Origin: CAWAMR01 sp963783095
Lineage (GTDB): Bacteria; Planctomycetota; Planctomycetia; Gemmatales; Gemmataceae
DNA: 64,000 nt
Direction of reading: 5' to 3'
Assembly: GCA_963783095.1 (NCBI GenBank)
Contig: CAWAMR010000004.1
Span: 186,001 to 250,000, forward strand
Positions 10,155 to 19,548 of this stretch are shown piece by piece (position 1 is the stretch's first letter; each line of letters starts with the position of its first letter). The notes under the pieces are model-generated. The model was not told the DNA's origin, did not search any database, and worked only from the letters and a program-made list of their open reading frames with translations. Made by a program: the position numbers and the translations under genes.

Positions 10155-11423
10155 TCAACTCTCCGCAATGAACAGCGGCTTCAAATGGCGGTCCAGCAGA
10201 TTTTCCGTCACATTCTTCGTAATGTTTGGTTCGCAGGCCTCGAGCATTTTCAAGTAGCGATCGCCCATCTGGGCGGCGATCTTGTAGCCGACGTGGATCA
10301 ACTGCCGAAGATGAGCATTGAAGCCGGGACAGCGCGGATCGTGCCGCAAGGCCGACACGAATTGCTCCGCCGACCAGCCCTTTACCGTGTCGGCGTGATG
10401 GGAGCTTGCGCGGGATCGATGTCGATCACGGCGGCGTACGGGCGCACACAGCGCTCGCGCTTTTCCAGCGCCTTGGCGTAAATCTCTTTGGCCAGGTCGA
10501 GTCCTTCGCCGCCCGGCCTCGGCCAGGCCGATGACTTCTTCGAGCCAGGTGGTGCCGGCGGTTTTGACGTGCAAGCCCGGCGTCCGGATTTTGCAATCGC
10601 TCGGCGAATCGGGGCGTAAATGGAGAACTTGTCGCTGCCGGAATGGACGCTCAGCTTCAGGTTGGCCGGCAGCCCATATTGCCGGATCGGCGAAGGCGAT
10701 GACCGCCAGGTCCTGCTGAAACTCCTTCTCGAACTGCACGACGTCGCCGACGTAGTCGACGCCCTTGTTGAAGCGCCCGGTGAATTTCGGCGCGATGGTC
10801 TGAATCGGGATCTTCTCATCGGCGATGGCGGCCAGGATCACCAGAAGTTCCGGCGGCGTTTGCGGAGCTATCGGTCTCGTCCATCGACACTTCGGTGATG
10901 AACTGGCCCTCGCCCTTGGCTGCGGCGATGTGCCGATAGATCTCGCCCGGCATCCTGAACCGCGCGCAGATACTTTCCCGGCGATCCGCTCGACATCCGA
11001 CGCGACTGTCGTGAAAGGGCTCGTCGATCCCGGGGATTTCGATGCCGGCCGATCAGTTCGGGATGCCGGTCGACGAATGCCTTCAGCGCAGCCGGATCGG
11101 CCGGTTGGCCGATCGAGTCGGCCACATCGATGGTGTAGAAATCGGAGGAGGCGATGAAAGCCATCGACAGTCTCCAGGCGGATATGGTCGGCATCGACGT
11201 GGTAGGGCTTTTTCCAGCCCAGTTCCCGCACGGCCGCATCGGCGGCTGCGCGAACGCTGCCGGGCTCCGAGCCGACTGTCGAGTGTTCCCGATACGACTT
11301 GTTCCAGACGGGAATGACCTCGGCGCCAAGCTTGCCGGCCTGCATGCAGGCCCGCAGCTGCGCCTTGGCCTGGTGAGCGAAGCGGTCGCCAACGCCGATC
11401 GAGTATTTTGCCAGCGTCAACAT
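10155..11423 (-). CDS. Tagaturonate epimerase family protein (frameshifted)
   Basis: Resembles the UxaE/tagaturonate epimerase family, which interconverts D-tagaturonate and D-fructuronate in uronate catabolism. The N-terminus reads MLTLAKYSIGVGDRF, with VIPVWNKSYREHSTVGSEP, YHVDADHIRLETV and FYTIDVADSIG (second frame). The middle is broken by several shifts (about 10380-11250) inside a GC-rich patch but still shows EGQFITEVSMDETD. The C-terminus is clean: HVGYKIAAQMGDRYLKMLEA, then NVTENLLDRHLKPLF. About 420 residues, as expected. It lies downstream of a DUF1080 gene and upstream of the SDR gene, all on the minus strand, so a sugar-acid operon is plausible. The family call rests on my memory of the pattern. 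Confidence 0.65.
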   Translation of the reverse strand: MLTLAKYSIGVGDRFAHQAKAQLRACMQAGKLGAEVIPVWNKSYREHSTVGSEPGSVRAAADAAVRELGWKKPYHVDADHIRLETVDGFHRLLRFLHHRCGRLDRPTGRSGCAEGIRRPASRTDRPASKSPGSTSPFTTVASDVERIAGKVSARGSGCRARSIGTSPQPRARASSSPKCRWTRPIAPQTPPELLVILAAIADEKIPIQTIAPKFTGRFNKGVDYVGDVVQFEKEFQQDLAVIAFADPAIWAAGQPEAERPFRQRQVLHLRPDSPSDCKIRTPGLHVKTAGTTWLEEVIGLAEAGRRRTRPGQRDLRQGAGKARALCAPVRRRDRHRSRASSHHADTVKGWSAEQFVSALRHDPRCPGFNAHLRQLIHVGYKIAAQMGDRYLKMLEACEPNITKNVTENLLDRHLKPLFIAES

Positions 11424-11447
11424 AATATCGATCGACCTCCGTTTGAG

Positions 11448-12181
11448 TTACTTCTTGATCGGTAGAAGCCAAATATTCCGATACTGCACCGGGTTGCCGT
11501 GATCCTGAAGCAGGATCGGACCCGGGCGCAGGGATCACCACCCAGACCTGCCGTCGTGTTGTCTTTGGTGATCTTCACATCGTCGTGGATTTTGACCCCG
11601 TTTTGAAATACCGTGGCGCGGGCAGGTTCCTTCTTTTTGCCATCCGCGCAAACGGGTGCATAGAATTCAATGTCGTAGCTTTGCCAGATTGTCGGTGCTT
11701 TGCAGGCATTCACGAGCGGTTTGGCCACGCTGTAGATCCCCCCACAATCGTTGTCTTTGCTGTCGAGGCCATAGCTGTCGAGTACCTGGACTTCGTAACG
11801 GCCCTGGAGATAGACCCCGCTATTGCCCCGTCCTTGTCCGGTTGCTTTCGGCATGTAGGGAACGCGGAACTCGACGTGCAGCTTGAAGTGGCCGCCGAAT
11901 GTTTTCTCGGTGATGATGTCGCCGCCCTCAACCTGAGCGATACCGCCGTCGAGAAGCTTCCAGGCTGCTTTTTCCTTGGGGTTGCTTCGTTTGACCCAGC
12001 CATCGAGGCTCTTGCCGTCGAAGAGCACGATGGCACCTTCCGGCGCAGCAGAACTCTTCACGTCTTGCTTATCTTCGGGCTTGAGCAGTTTCACATCGCT
12101 GATGTCGCCATATTGAGCTGAGGCCGGTGCGATGGAGCCCAACAACATACCGATCCCAAGAATTGCCGCCGACATTCGCAT
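11448..12181 (-). CDS. DUF1080 (3-keto-disaccharide hydrolase) protein
   Basis: Secreted beta-sandwich (LamG-like) protein of the DUF1080 family, some members of which hydrolyse 3-keto-glycosides. Signal peptide AAILGIGMLLGSIAPASA, then IVLFDGKSLDGW, TEKTFGGHFKLHVEFRVPY, GNSGVYLQGRYEVQVLDSYG and WQSYDIEFYAP, all core family motifs. The last motif GPILLQDHGNPVQYRNIWLL is one frame off after a shift near 11530. With it the protein ends PIKK at 11448 and is full length. The start ATG at 12181 has AGGAG seven bases upstream; a second ATG two codons later is possible. It is followed by the epimerase gene with a short gap. Confidence 0.85.
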
Positions 12182-12282
12182 GGGTGTTCTCCTTATGGGT
12201 GAATCTTCTGAACCGAGCCGCAATGGAAGGTTCTTTTGCTTGCCTATACAACGGACTGTGAATCGCCTTCAAGGACCAATGT

Positions 12283-12968
12283 ATGCACATTCTCCTATTC
12301 GACATCGACGGAACGCTGATTCGCAGCGGCGGAGCGGGAAAAGCGGCCATGGAATTGGCCCTTGCGTCGGAGTTCGGCGTGCGGGAAATTCTGGATCGCG
12401 TCTCGTACAGCGGCCGAACCGACGTCGCCATTTCCGCCGATTTGTTGCAGCTTCACGATCGGGAGCCGAGCGAGGCAAACATCGGTCGATTGCGCGATGC
12501 CTATCTGCACCATTTGCCGGAATGTCTGCACAGAAATCAAGGAACGGTGCTGCCGGGTGTGTGTGAGTTGCTCTTGAATCTCCAGCGTCGAACCGATGTG
12601 GCACTGGGTCTGCTGACGGGAAACATAAGGGCCGGGGGCGAGCACAAACTTCGGCATTACCGGTTATGGGATTATTTTGCCTTCGGCGGCTTTGCCGATG
12701 GCATCCGCGACCGGGATGCGGTTGCCCGCCACGCCTTGAATGAAACGTGCAGGCACCTGCAACGAGAGGTCGATCCTCGAAGCATCTGGGTGATTGGCGA
12801 TACACCTTACGATGTAAAGTGCGCGCGCGCACCATTGGTGCGAACGCTGTGGCCGTTGCGACGGGCTGGCACCCGATCGAAGAACTTCAGGCCACCGGAG
12901 CTGATTTTGTCTTGAGAGATTTGAGTCAACCAGGGATTTTGTTAGAGAAGTTGGGTTTGACGGGGTAA
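12283..12968 (+). CDS. HAD-superfamily hydrolase (one frameshift)
   Basis: Phosphoglycolate-phosphatase-like HAD hydrolase of about 228 residues, cytosolic. Motif I DIDGTLIRSGGAGKAA with the two catalytic Asp, motif II LLTGN, and motif III/IV VIGDTPYDVKCARA, which coordinates Mg2+. A single-base shift in the alternating GCGCGCG run near 12830 moves the reading to TIGANAVAVATGWHP and the C-terminal DFVLRDLSQPGILLEKLGL. The joined protein has the expected length. The substrate is not readable. It is divergent from the DUF1080 gene, so the roughly 100-bp gap before it holds promoters for both. Confidence 0.85.
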
Positions 12969-13015
12969 GGTGAAGTGATCGAAGTCACAGTCCCGTCAAT
13001 AATAGGGAACCGGCA

Positions 13016-14506
13016 ATGATCCGATACTTGAAAACGGCATCCAAGAGATTGAAAGGTCTTATAGGGCGAAAAATCCGCCTGCGCTTTCCACCACTGCGTC
13101 GAATCATTGCCGGATTTGCCATTCTCGGCTTGATGTTTCTGAGCTGCGTCTGCGGTGCAGCAGTGATGCATTTTGATCTTGGACCTGCCATGTTTTTCAG
13201 AAATTCCTTTGAGGGGTTTGAAGCCTGGCAGCAACACGCTGAGCAGCCCATCTCATCGATCGCCGGAAAGGATTCCCCCATGGGAATCATTTCCGATCTC
13301 CCGGAAAAAACATTTGACGGCTTTACACTTTATACGACCACGCACGCGACCGAGGCCCGTCTCATCGACATGCGCGGAAATCTCGTCCATCAATGGAATA
13401 AGCCGTTTAGCGCTGTCTGGCCCAAGCCTGCGCACGTTAAGTACCCGGTCACGGATGAATGGGTCCACTGGTTCAGGTGCCACTTGTTTTCGAACGGAGA
13501 TCTGCTGGCAATCTACCAAACCGATTCGGATACACCACATGGATATGGACTGGTAAAACTGGATAAGAACTCCAGAGTACTGTGGTCCTACGCAGGCAAT
13601 GTTCACCACGACCTGGATGTGGATGAAGATGGCACGATCTACACGCTTGCACACGAAATCGTTCGTCAAGAACCCGCTGGTTTAGAAAACATTGCGGTTC
13701 CTTATTTGGCGGACTATCTTGTCGTCCTAACGTCTGATGGGAAGCTTAAGGAGAAGATTCCCCTTTTGGAGACTCTGCGAGATTCGGCCCATTCACTATT
13801 GTTGCAATCGATTACCAAGGGCTTAAAATCACTTCGGAGAACCACCGGACCTGTGAATCTTGCTCAACCGAACGCCGGTCGAGGCCGGCCGGCTCAAGTC
13901 AAACAAGATGGAATTCAAGCACCGACGAAGGCCCAAGAGTATGGTGATACCCTGCACGCCAACGGGGTCAGGGTACTTACGCGTTCCCTTGCCGGCAAGT
14001 TCCAGCAGCTCTTCAAACAAGGTCAGGTTCTCATTTCATTGCGTGGAATTCATGCCCTCGTTATGCTTGACTTGCCGACTCGTTCGGTTGTCTGGGCCGC
14101 ACAAGGTGCCTGGCGCGCACAACACGATCCGGAGTTCTTGGAAAATGGGCATCTGTTGCTCTACGACAATTCCGGCTTTCTTCGGTCAACCCGCATACTC
14201 GAATATGATCCGGTACTCCAGAGTTATCCGTGGTGTTATTCACAAGAAAACTCCTCGCCGTTCTTCGCGCACGCTCGCGGCATGAAACAACATCTACCCA
14301 ATGGAAATATCCTGGTTGTAGATCCGGATCACGGGCGAATTTTTGAAGTTACCCGTGGCAAACAGGTTGTCTGGGAATTCGGCTGCGCGCGGGTGGCTGC
14401 GGACGCGGCTATCAAGACGAACCCCTACGCCATCATTACGGGGGCATCAAGACATTCGCCTGCACAACTCTTGTTTCTGAATGGGCAGAGCTCGCCACGA
14501 CCATGA
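13016..14506 (+). CDS. Arylsulfotransferase-like membrane protein, copy 1
   Basis: Intact 496-residue protein resembling the aryl-sulfate sulfotransferase (ASST) family, which transfers sulfate between phenolic esters in the periplasm. A basic N-terminus is followed by one membrane segment (FAILGLMFLSCVCGAAVM), so the propeller is outside. Landmarks: GFTLYTTTHATEARLIDMRG, HQWNKPFSAVWP, SDTPHGYGLVKLDKNSRVLW, VHHDLDVDEDGTIYTLAHEI, and LHANGVRVLT, where the family has its substrate-binding His/Asn; later ENGHLLLYDNSG and LPNGNILVVDPDHGRIFEV. A close paralogue follows 48 bp downstream. Start ATG at 13016. Whether it is a true sulfotransferase cannot be told from sequence. Confidence 0.75.
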   Translation: MIRYLKTASKRLKGLIGRKIRLRFPPLRRIIAGFAILGLMFLSCVCGAAVMHFDLGPAMFFRNSFEGFEAWQQHAEQPISSIAGKDSPMGIISDLPEKTFDGFTLYTTTHATEARLIDMRGNLVHQWNKPFSAVWPKPAHVKYPVTDEWVHWFRCHLFSNGDLLAIYQTDSDTPHGYGLVKLDKNSRVLWSYAGNVHHDLDVDEDGTIYTLAHEIVRQEPAGLENIAVPYLADYLVVLTSDGKLKEKIPLLETLRDSAHSLLLQSITKGLKSLRRTTGPVNLAQPNAGRGRPAQVKQDGIQAPTKAQEYGDTLHANGVRVLTRSLAGKFQQLFKQGQVLISLRGIHALVMLDLPTRSVVWAAQGAWRAQHDPEFLENGHLLLYDNSGFLRSTRILEYDPVLQSYPWCYSQENSSPFFAHARGMKQHLPNGNILVVDPDHGRIFEVTRGKQVVWEFGCARVAADAAIKTNPYAIITGASRHSPAQLLFLNGQSSPRP

Positions 14507-14554
14507 TTTGAAGGGGGCCGGAATCCGACCATTACATAGGCAGGAACAGGTTCA

Positions 14555-16069
14555 ATGAAAAACCGATGGATGCGATTTTTGAGAATACTGCGGCAGAGCC
14601 TCAAGCGGTTGCTACGAACGAAAATCTCTCTGCGTTTTCTGCCAATGCGGAGAGTTATGGCAGGTATTTCGATTCTGGGCTTGATGTTTCTGTGTTGTAT
14701 CCTCGGCGCGGCGATAATGCATTTTGATTTTGGGCCGGCTTCGGTTTTGCGATATTCCTTCGGAGGGATTCAGGCGTGGCAGGAACACGGAAAACCCGCG
14801 ACCGATTCCCACTTCCGACTTCGGAACTCAATTGGGAGTCACTTGCGATCGCCCGGAAAAAACACTTGATGGATTCACTCTTTACACGACGACGCTGGCC
14901 AGCGAGGCCCGTCTGATCGACATGAATGGAAATCCGGTCCATCGCTGGCATCAACCTTTCAGCAAGGTTTGGCCGAATCCTTCGCATGTAAAATATCCGG
15001 TCGCCGATGAACAGGTTCATTGGTTTCGCAGTCATCTCTTTTCAAACGGTGATTTGCTCGCGATCTATCAGGCGGATTCGGACACTCCGCACGGCTACGG
15101 ACTGGCCAAATTCGACAAGGACTCGAAACTCATTTGGGCATACTCGGGGAATGTTCATCACGATTTGGATGTCGATGAAGATGGAACCATCTACACTCTC
15201 GTTCACGAAATTGTTCGCGAAAAACCGGCTGGATTGGATTCCCTTCATGTGCCTTATCTGGCAGATTATCTCGTTGTATTGTCTTCGGATGGGAAGGAGC
15301 AGCACAAGATTCCCCTGTTGGAGGCATTCCGAGACTCAAAGTATTTACTGCTTTTGGGATCGATCAGTAATGATCCAACTCGGGACTCTTCCAAAATCCG
15401 GCCACCTGCTCCGCCAAGCGCGCCGGGTGGACCGCTCACACCGGTGAAATTCGGTTCTCAGCGCGATGTTGGTGGTGGCCAAGTCAGCGCCAGACACTCG
15501 CGAGTCCGGCGATGTGCTGCATGCAAATGGAGTGCGGGTTCTCACTCCTTCCCGCGCGGACAAGTTCCGGCTGTTCAAAGTCGGCCAAGTTCTTATTTCT
15601 GTACGAGGAATCGATACAATTGCAATGTTGAGCATTCCGACTCGTTCAATCGTATGGGCCGCACAAGGTAACTGGCGCATCGCAGCATGATCCGGAGTTT
15701 TTGGATAACGGCCACATATTACTGTACGACAATGCAGGTTCGCACCGACTTCCGCGGGTGCTTGAGTATGATCCGTTGTTTCAGAGTTATCCATGGTCGT
15801 ACTCATACGAAAACTCCGCCAGTTTTATCGCGCCGGTTCGAGGTATGAAACAACATCTCGCGAATGGAAACGTCTTGTTTATTGATCCTATGGGTGGTCG
15901 CATTCTCGAAGTGACGCAGAGCAAACAACTTGTTTGGGAATATGGATGTCCCGCAGAGCCAGGAGAAAAAGGCGGTGAGAACAAGCCGCATGCGATCCTC
16001 ACCGGTGCAGCGAGGTATTCGGCAGATCAACTGGGGTTTTTGAAGGGCACATATCGAGCACGACCGTGA
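14555..16069 (+). CDS. Arylsulfotransferase-like protein, copy 2 (frameshifted)
   Basis: Tandem paralogue of the preceding gene, same architecture and about 500 residues: basic N-terminus, membrane segment (ISILGLMFLCCILGAAIM), then GFTLYTTTLASEARLIDMNG, SDTPHGYGLAKFDKDSKLIW, VHHDLDVDEDGTIYTLVHEI, LHANGVRVLTPS and the C-terminal LANGNVLFIDPMGGRILEV. Three single-base shifts (near 14810, 15465 and 15685) split it, while copy 1 is open throughout. The shifts could be sequencing errors or the beginning of decay of a redundant copy; residue conservation on both sides of every break favours error. It ends at the TGA at 16067. Confidence 0.75.
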
Positions 16070-16725
16070 CGACTACGAGAATTGCACCTGGCGCGTAGCC
16101 GGAACTCGTGGAAATCAATTCAAATTGGAACACCCACAAAGCGATTGAACTGCACAGTTTTGTGCGTTGATTGCCAATTTAGCAGGCAGTCGCGGCCTCA
16201 AGTTTCCCCTTCAATCTGGGAAATCTAAAGAAACGCACACACGTTTCACGCTATTCTTGGAACTAAACCCCGTTCACAATGAAAACCGGGTTTTTCAAAA
16301 AGTGACGTTTGGCACAACATGTTTATTTCAGGGAGCTTACGTCCAAGGACTGAAATCCGGTTTTCATTCTGAACGGGGTTTAGCGCTAAATTCACAAAGA
16401 AAATGTGAAGAATCTGCTTGTAAAACCTGTCGAATTTGTTCAGAATCAGTTTTAGGCTCAAATTCGCAGTTATTTTGCGCACGATTGGGCTTTTCCTTTT
16501 CTGACTCGTTCTAAGATAGACGTGAATCTAATCTACGTTGGTTTGACTTACACGATGGTTTAGTCAAACTTGGGCGTATTATTTTTGTGCGCATTGCTGC
16601 ATTCGGTCCAATATGTGCCGTGACTTGATTTAACCCTTCATTCATTCTTAATTAAGTGCAGAAAGTACAAAGTGAATAGGAATAGTTCTCTTCTTTCTTT
16701 CATTTCTCCCCGGAGTTTGAATACT
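16070..16725. other. Non-coding stretch with an inverted repeat
   Basis: 656 bp without a supportable gene between the arylsulfotransferase pair and the DUF1559 gene. It is more AT-rich than its surroundings. It contains the inverted repeat listed separately (16263-16383). The promoter of the DUF1559 gene should lie in the last 150 bases. Short open frames on both strands in this stretch show no recognisable motif and I leave them out. Confidence 0.6.
16263..16383. repeat. 27-bp inverted repeat with ~67-base spacer
   Basis: The arms at 16263-16289 and 16357-16383 are complementary with one mismatch. The motif includes CCCCGTTCACAATGAAAACC and its complement. It is intergenic, not adjacent to a stop codon, and has no T-run. 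Possibly a non-autonomous palindromic element. Confidence 0.8.
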
Positions 16726-17664
16726 ATGGTCCACAGGACAATGTTGTCTGGAAGACGGGCTTTTACCCTTATCGAGTTGTTGGTGGTCATCGCGATCATC
16801 GCAATTCTCGTCGGCTTGCTCCTACCCGCCGTCCAGAAAGTCCGCGAGGCAGCAGCTCGAACGAGTTGCCAAAACAATCTGAAGCAGATAGCACTCGCGG
16901 CATTGAACTACGAATCGGCTTATGGCTGGCTCCCGCCGGGTTTTAACAATCAAAGCTACACGGGCTGCCTGGCTTACATTCTTCCGTACATTGAACAGGG
17001 TAATGTCTACAATCAGATTCCGTCGACGATGATGTCGTGGAATTCGTACAATGGTTTATGGATCTACAACGGATCTGCCTGGAACGCGGCCACGACGCAG
17101 ATCAAGACATTTGTGTGTCCGGCTGATAATGTGAACCACGTAACTCCTCAGTATACATTTTTCTATATATTCACATACGACAACTATATCAGCGGGGACG
17201 GGTTTTACGGCAATCCAGGGCTGGGCTTAACTGACTATGCAGCCAGTGCCGGATCGTTGGGTGCCGTGACACAGAGCGGGGATCCATACTATGGGCAATG
17301 GTTTGGGCCTTACGACGTCAATTCCATGACCACGATGGTTTCGATCACTGACGGTACTTCGAATACCATTGGGTTTGGAGAAACATTGTGGGGAACCGAT
17401 CAGGGAACGCGAGATTGGGCGGGGAGTTGGATGGGCTGTGGGGCACAGGTATTGGCCTGGGATCTGATTGAACCATGTGTATGGAACTCATTTGGCAGCA
17501 AACATACCACTTTAGTGCAGTTCGCATTTTGCGATGGTTCCGTTCGCGGTCTCCCGAAGATCGGTCCCAGTACACCTTGGTTCAGTACCCAGTGGTTTAA
17601 TCTGCAATATGCAGGTGGTATTCAAGATGGAAGCATTATTGACTGGAGTCAGTTGGGCAATTGA
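16726..17664 (+). CDS. DUF1559 pseudopilin-like protein
   Basis: Typical planctomycete DUF1559 protein (312 residues) with a type IV pilin-like prepilin leader: RRAFTLIELLVVIAIIAILV, then LLLPAVQKVREAAARTSCQN, which is the class III cleavage site and hydrophobic helix. The body has the family order: NNLKQIALAALNYESAYG, LPPGF, LAYILPYIEQGNVYNQIP, VFVCPAD-type repeats (TFVCPADN), DGTSNTIGFGETL and the C-terminal FAFCDGSVRGLP. Exported and probably surface exposed; the exact role is unknown. Start 16726 has GGAG about ten bases upstream; the upstream open frame has no better start. A small lipoprotein gene follows, a common arrangement in this phylum. Confidence 0.9.
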   Translation: MVHRTMLSGRRAFTLIELLVVIAIIAILVGLLLPAVQKVREAAARTSCQNNLKQIALAALNYESAYGWLPPGFNNQSYTGCLAYILPYIEQGNVYNQIPSTMMSWNSYNGLWIYNGSAWNAATTQIKTFVCPADNVNHVTPQYTFFYIFTYDNYISGDGFYGNPGLGLTDYAASAGSLGAVTQSGDPYYGQWFGPYDVNSMTTMVSITDGTSNTIGFGETLWGTDQGTRDWAGSWMGCGAQVLAWDLIEPCVWNSFGSKHTTLVQFAFCDGSVRGLPKIGPSTPWFSTQWFNLQYAGGIQDGSIIDWSQLGN

Positions 17665-17715
17665 ATTGACTACTGTTGAAGCATCGCCCCCTCATCCTAT
17701 TAAGAGTGAAAACGC

Positions 17716-17898
17716 ATGATGGTTGCTCGTATTGGGTTACTTCTGTTGTTCGTTGTACTGCTTGGATGCGGCAAGCAAAAGGACACTTCTACAAGTGGAG
17801 GTGATAAAAGTAGTGGGCCACCTCCACGAGTGAACGATGCAAAGGGCAAACTCAACGCCCCATCGTTTCCGAAACCGCCTGAGGCCAAACCTGACTGA
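17716..17898 (+). CDS. Small lipoprotein
   Basis: 60-residue precursor with a clear lipobox: the hydrophobic stretch IGLLLLFVVLLGC, cysteine at position 18, then a low-complexity Lys/Ser/Pro/Gly tail ending PPEAKPD. It lies 51 bp downstream of the DUF1559 gene on the same strand. Such short Pro-rich lipoproteins often follow DUF1559 genes in planctomycetes, suggesting a shared role at the outer layer. The start is one of two adjacent ATG codons. No catalytic domain. Confidence 0.75.
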   Translation: MMVARIGLLLLFVVLLGCGKQKDTSTSGGDKSSGPPPRVNDAKGKLNAPSFPKPPEAKPD

Positions 17899-17926
17899 AT
17901 CAAATCCAAGCCGGGCTTGCCTGACG

Positions 17927-18874
17927 TCATTGGACCTTCACCCCAGTTGAAGCTGTCGTCACATAAGTTTGCGCAAATCGAGGTCTAAACTTTCGAGCCA
18001 GGTGATTTCCCTGATCTGCATCGCCGAGTACCGCAAAAATGGTCGAACCCCAGGAACTTTGCCCCACTCCTCGGATTCCCGCATCTCGGAGTTCTTTAAT
18101 GGTGTCTGCGATAATGGAATGCGAGTACGGTCCACCTTGAACCAGTCGAAACGCTTCTCCTGCTTTTGCGTTATATTCGTGCAATGACTCTCCAACAATA
18201 GCGAGATCCTTGACCAAAATACCTGGAAGGATGCCCGTCAACAGCAGCTGGGACAATTCTCCTGTGGGACTGGGCAGCACATCTCGAAATGCTTGCCGTT
18301 CCCGCAATCCGTGCCATTTTGCCTCTATGTTGGGTTGAATCAGCACAATTCGCCATTCCTCGGGAAAGGCATACCGTCCGATTAAGGGCGATATCTGCTC
18401 TTGGGGTAGTTTTCCTGCCTCGACGATCAAGCCGCCGAGGTCGAAACCGTAAACCCCAACCGCCGAACGCAACCCGCGCCCAATGAGGGGAGCCAATTCG
18501 AGTGCCGACCATTCCGGTTTGCCGATTTCGACGGCAATCGCCTTGGCCGTCGCCAATCCAAGTGCTGTCCCAACACCCAGGCCGATGTGCTCGGTTGGAC
18601 ATTGTTCGACCGTAATCTGATAGGGACAATGCGCATGGGCTGCGAAAGCGCCAACGAGACTCTGGGCAAAGTCGAGCACGCGTCGTGCGCAGAATCCGTT
18701 TACCCGCCACGTGGCGGATTGTTCAATCCGAACCACTATGCCGGGCGAATCGATCATCAAACCCACTCCGCCAAACTGACGAATCGGCAGTCCGTTCGGG
18801 AGGTGCGTTTCTCCTTCGATTGGAACGTGGAGCAATCCGAAATGCAATCGACTCGGAGCTTCGATACGTGTCAT
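17927..18874 (-). CDS. Beta-RFAP synthase (GHMP family)
   Basis: 315-residue intact GHMP-type enzyme matching beta-ribofuranosylaminobenzene 5'-phosphate synthase, which condenses p-aminobenzoate with PRPP in the first committed step of tetrahydromethanopterin synthesis. It starts MTRIEAPSRLHFGLLHVP, has GGVGLMIDSPGIVV, the Gly-rich EHIGLGVGTALGLATAKAIA, GLRSAVGVYGFDLGGLIVEA and the C-terminal GVGQSSWGSTIFAVLGD. All are typical of the family. The ATGA overlap with the upstream DUF447 gene shows co-transcription. It fits the planctomycete formaldehyde oxidation/C1 transfer pathway. pabB, which makes the p-aminobenzoate precursor, lies 4 kb upstream on the same strand. Confidence 0.85.
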   Translation of the reverse strand: MTRIEAPSRLHFGLLHVPIEGETHLPNGLPIRQFGGVGLMIDSPGIVVRIEQSATWRVNGFCARRVLDFAQSLVGAFAAHAHCPYQITVEQCPTEHIGLGVGTALGLATAKAIAVEIGKPEWSALELAPLIGRGLRSAVGVYGFDLGGLIVEAGKLPQEQISPLIGRYAFPEEWRIVLIQPNIEAKWHGLRERQAFRDVLPSPTGELSQLLLTGILPGILVKDLAIVGESLHEYNAKAGEAFRLVQGGPYSHSIIADTIKELRDAGIRGVGQSSWGSTIFAVLGDADQGNHLARKFRPRFAQTYVTTASTGVKVQ

Positions 18875-19461
18875 CTTTGCTCTTTCATTTTTCGAATGCG
18901 ATCCAAATATGCCAGCAAGAATTCAAAAGCCTGAATTTCCCTTTCTCCACCCGTTTTTTCAACGATTATCCCCAACTTGCGATATTCGATCCGTACATCC
19001 TCAATTGGGAGAATATGCAGTCGCGTCGCAAGAATCGCCGCTTCCAAGACAGCGTGTTTGGCCCGATTGAACCCCCAGAAGTCGCGAGTGGAACCCGTGT
19101 GCACTACCTCACAATTCATTTCAATGCGTTCACCCGAGTCGTCGATGTCGATGACCTGGAATTCATAAAATCGGCAAGCATCCAAAAGAATGTATCCCTC
19201 GATTCGTTCCGCCAGGCGAAACTCCGGAGTTTCCAGTTCGCCTACCGCTGCTTTTGCCATGAGCAAGACATTATCTGTGACATGCAAAACTCCTTCACCA
19301 CGCGCTTTGAGATTATGGAAGGTATGAGAAGTGGGAAAGGGCCGCAACAACAAATAACGCCAATGTGAATCGACATGCGGTCCCATCGGCGCACAGTGCA
19401 TGGAGCCGTCGGGATTCGTTGTTGTGACCAGCCCTTCAAGAATCGGCAGCGTCTTTATCAT
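18871..19461 (-). CDS. DUF447 family protein (H4MPT-linked)
   Basis: 196-residue protein of DUF447, a flavin-reductase-like split-barrel family found in archaea and in bacteria with the tetrahydromethanopterin C1 pathway. Landmarks: ILEGLVTTTNPDGSMHCAPM, LLRPFPTSHTFHNLKARGEG, HVTDNVLLMAKAAVGE, EMNCEVVHTGSTRDFWGFNR and AVLEAAILATRLHILP. The stop overlaps the RFAP synthase start by four bases (ATGA), so both are translated from one message. The biochemical function is unknown; the genomic association suggests a step in H4MPT synthesis. Confidence 0.85.
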   Translation of the reverse strand: MIKTLPILEGLVTTTNPDGSMHCAPMGPHVDSHWRYLLLRPFPTSHTFHNLKARGEGVLHVTDNVLLMAKAAVGELETPEFRLAERIEGYILLDACRFYEFQVIDIDDSGERIEMNCEVVHTGSTRDFWGFNRAKHAVLEAAILATRLHILPIEDVRIEYRKLGIIVEKTGGEREIQAFEFLLAYLDRIRKMKEQR

Positions 19462-19548
19462 GGGTGCAAAAATCGATTCTCAGCGCGGGGGACGGCAGCA
19501 TTCCCGTGGCAGGAATGTGCCGGCAGCAAACGAAATCGGCGATCCAGG

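Noticed and set aside
10007..10481. 163-residue plus-strand protein containing TRSVSEV
   Set aside because: This peptide arises from translating the 42-bp palindrome and then runs antisense to the epimerase gene; it is a known kind of over-call.
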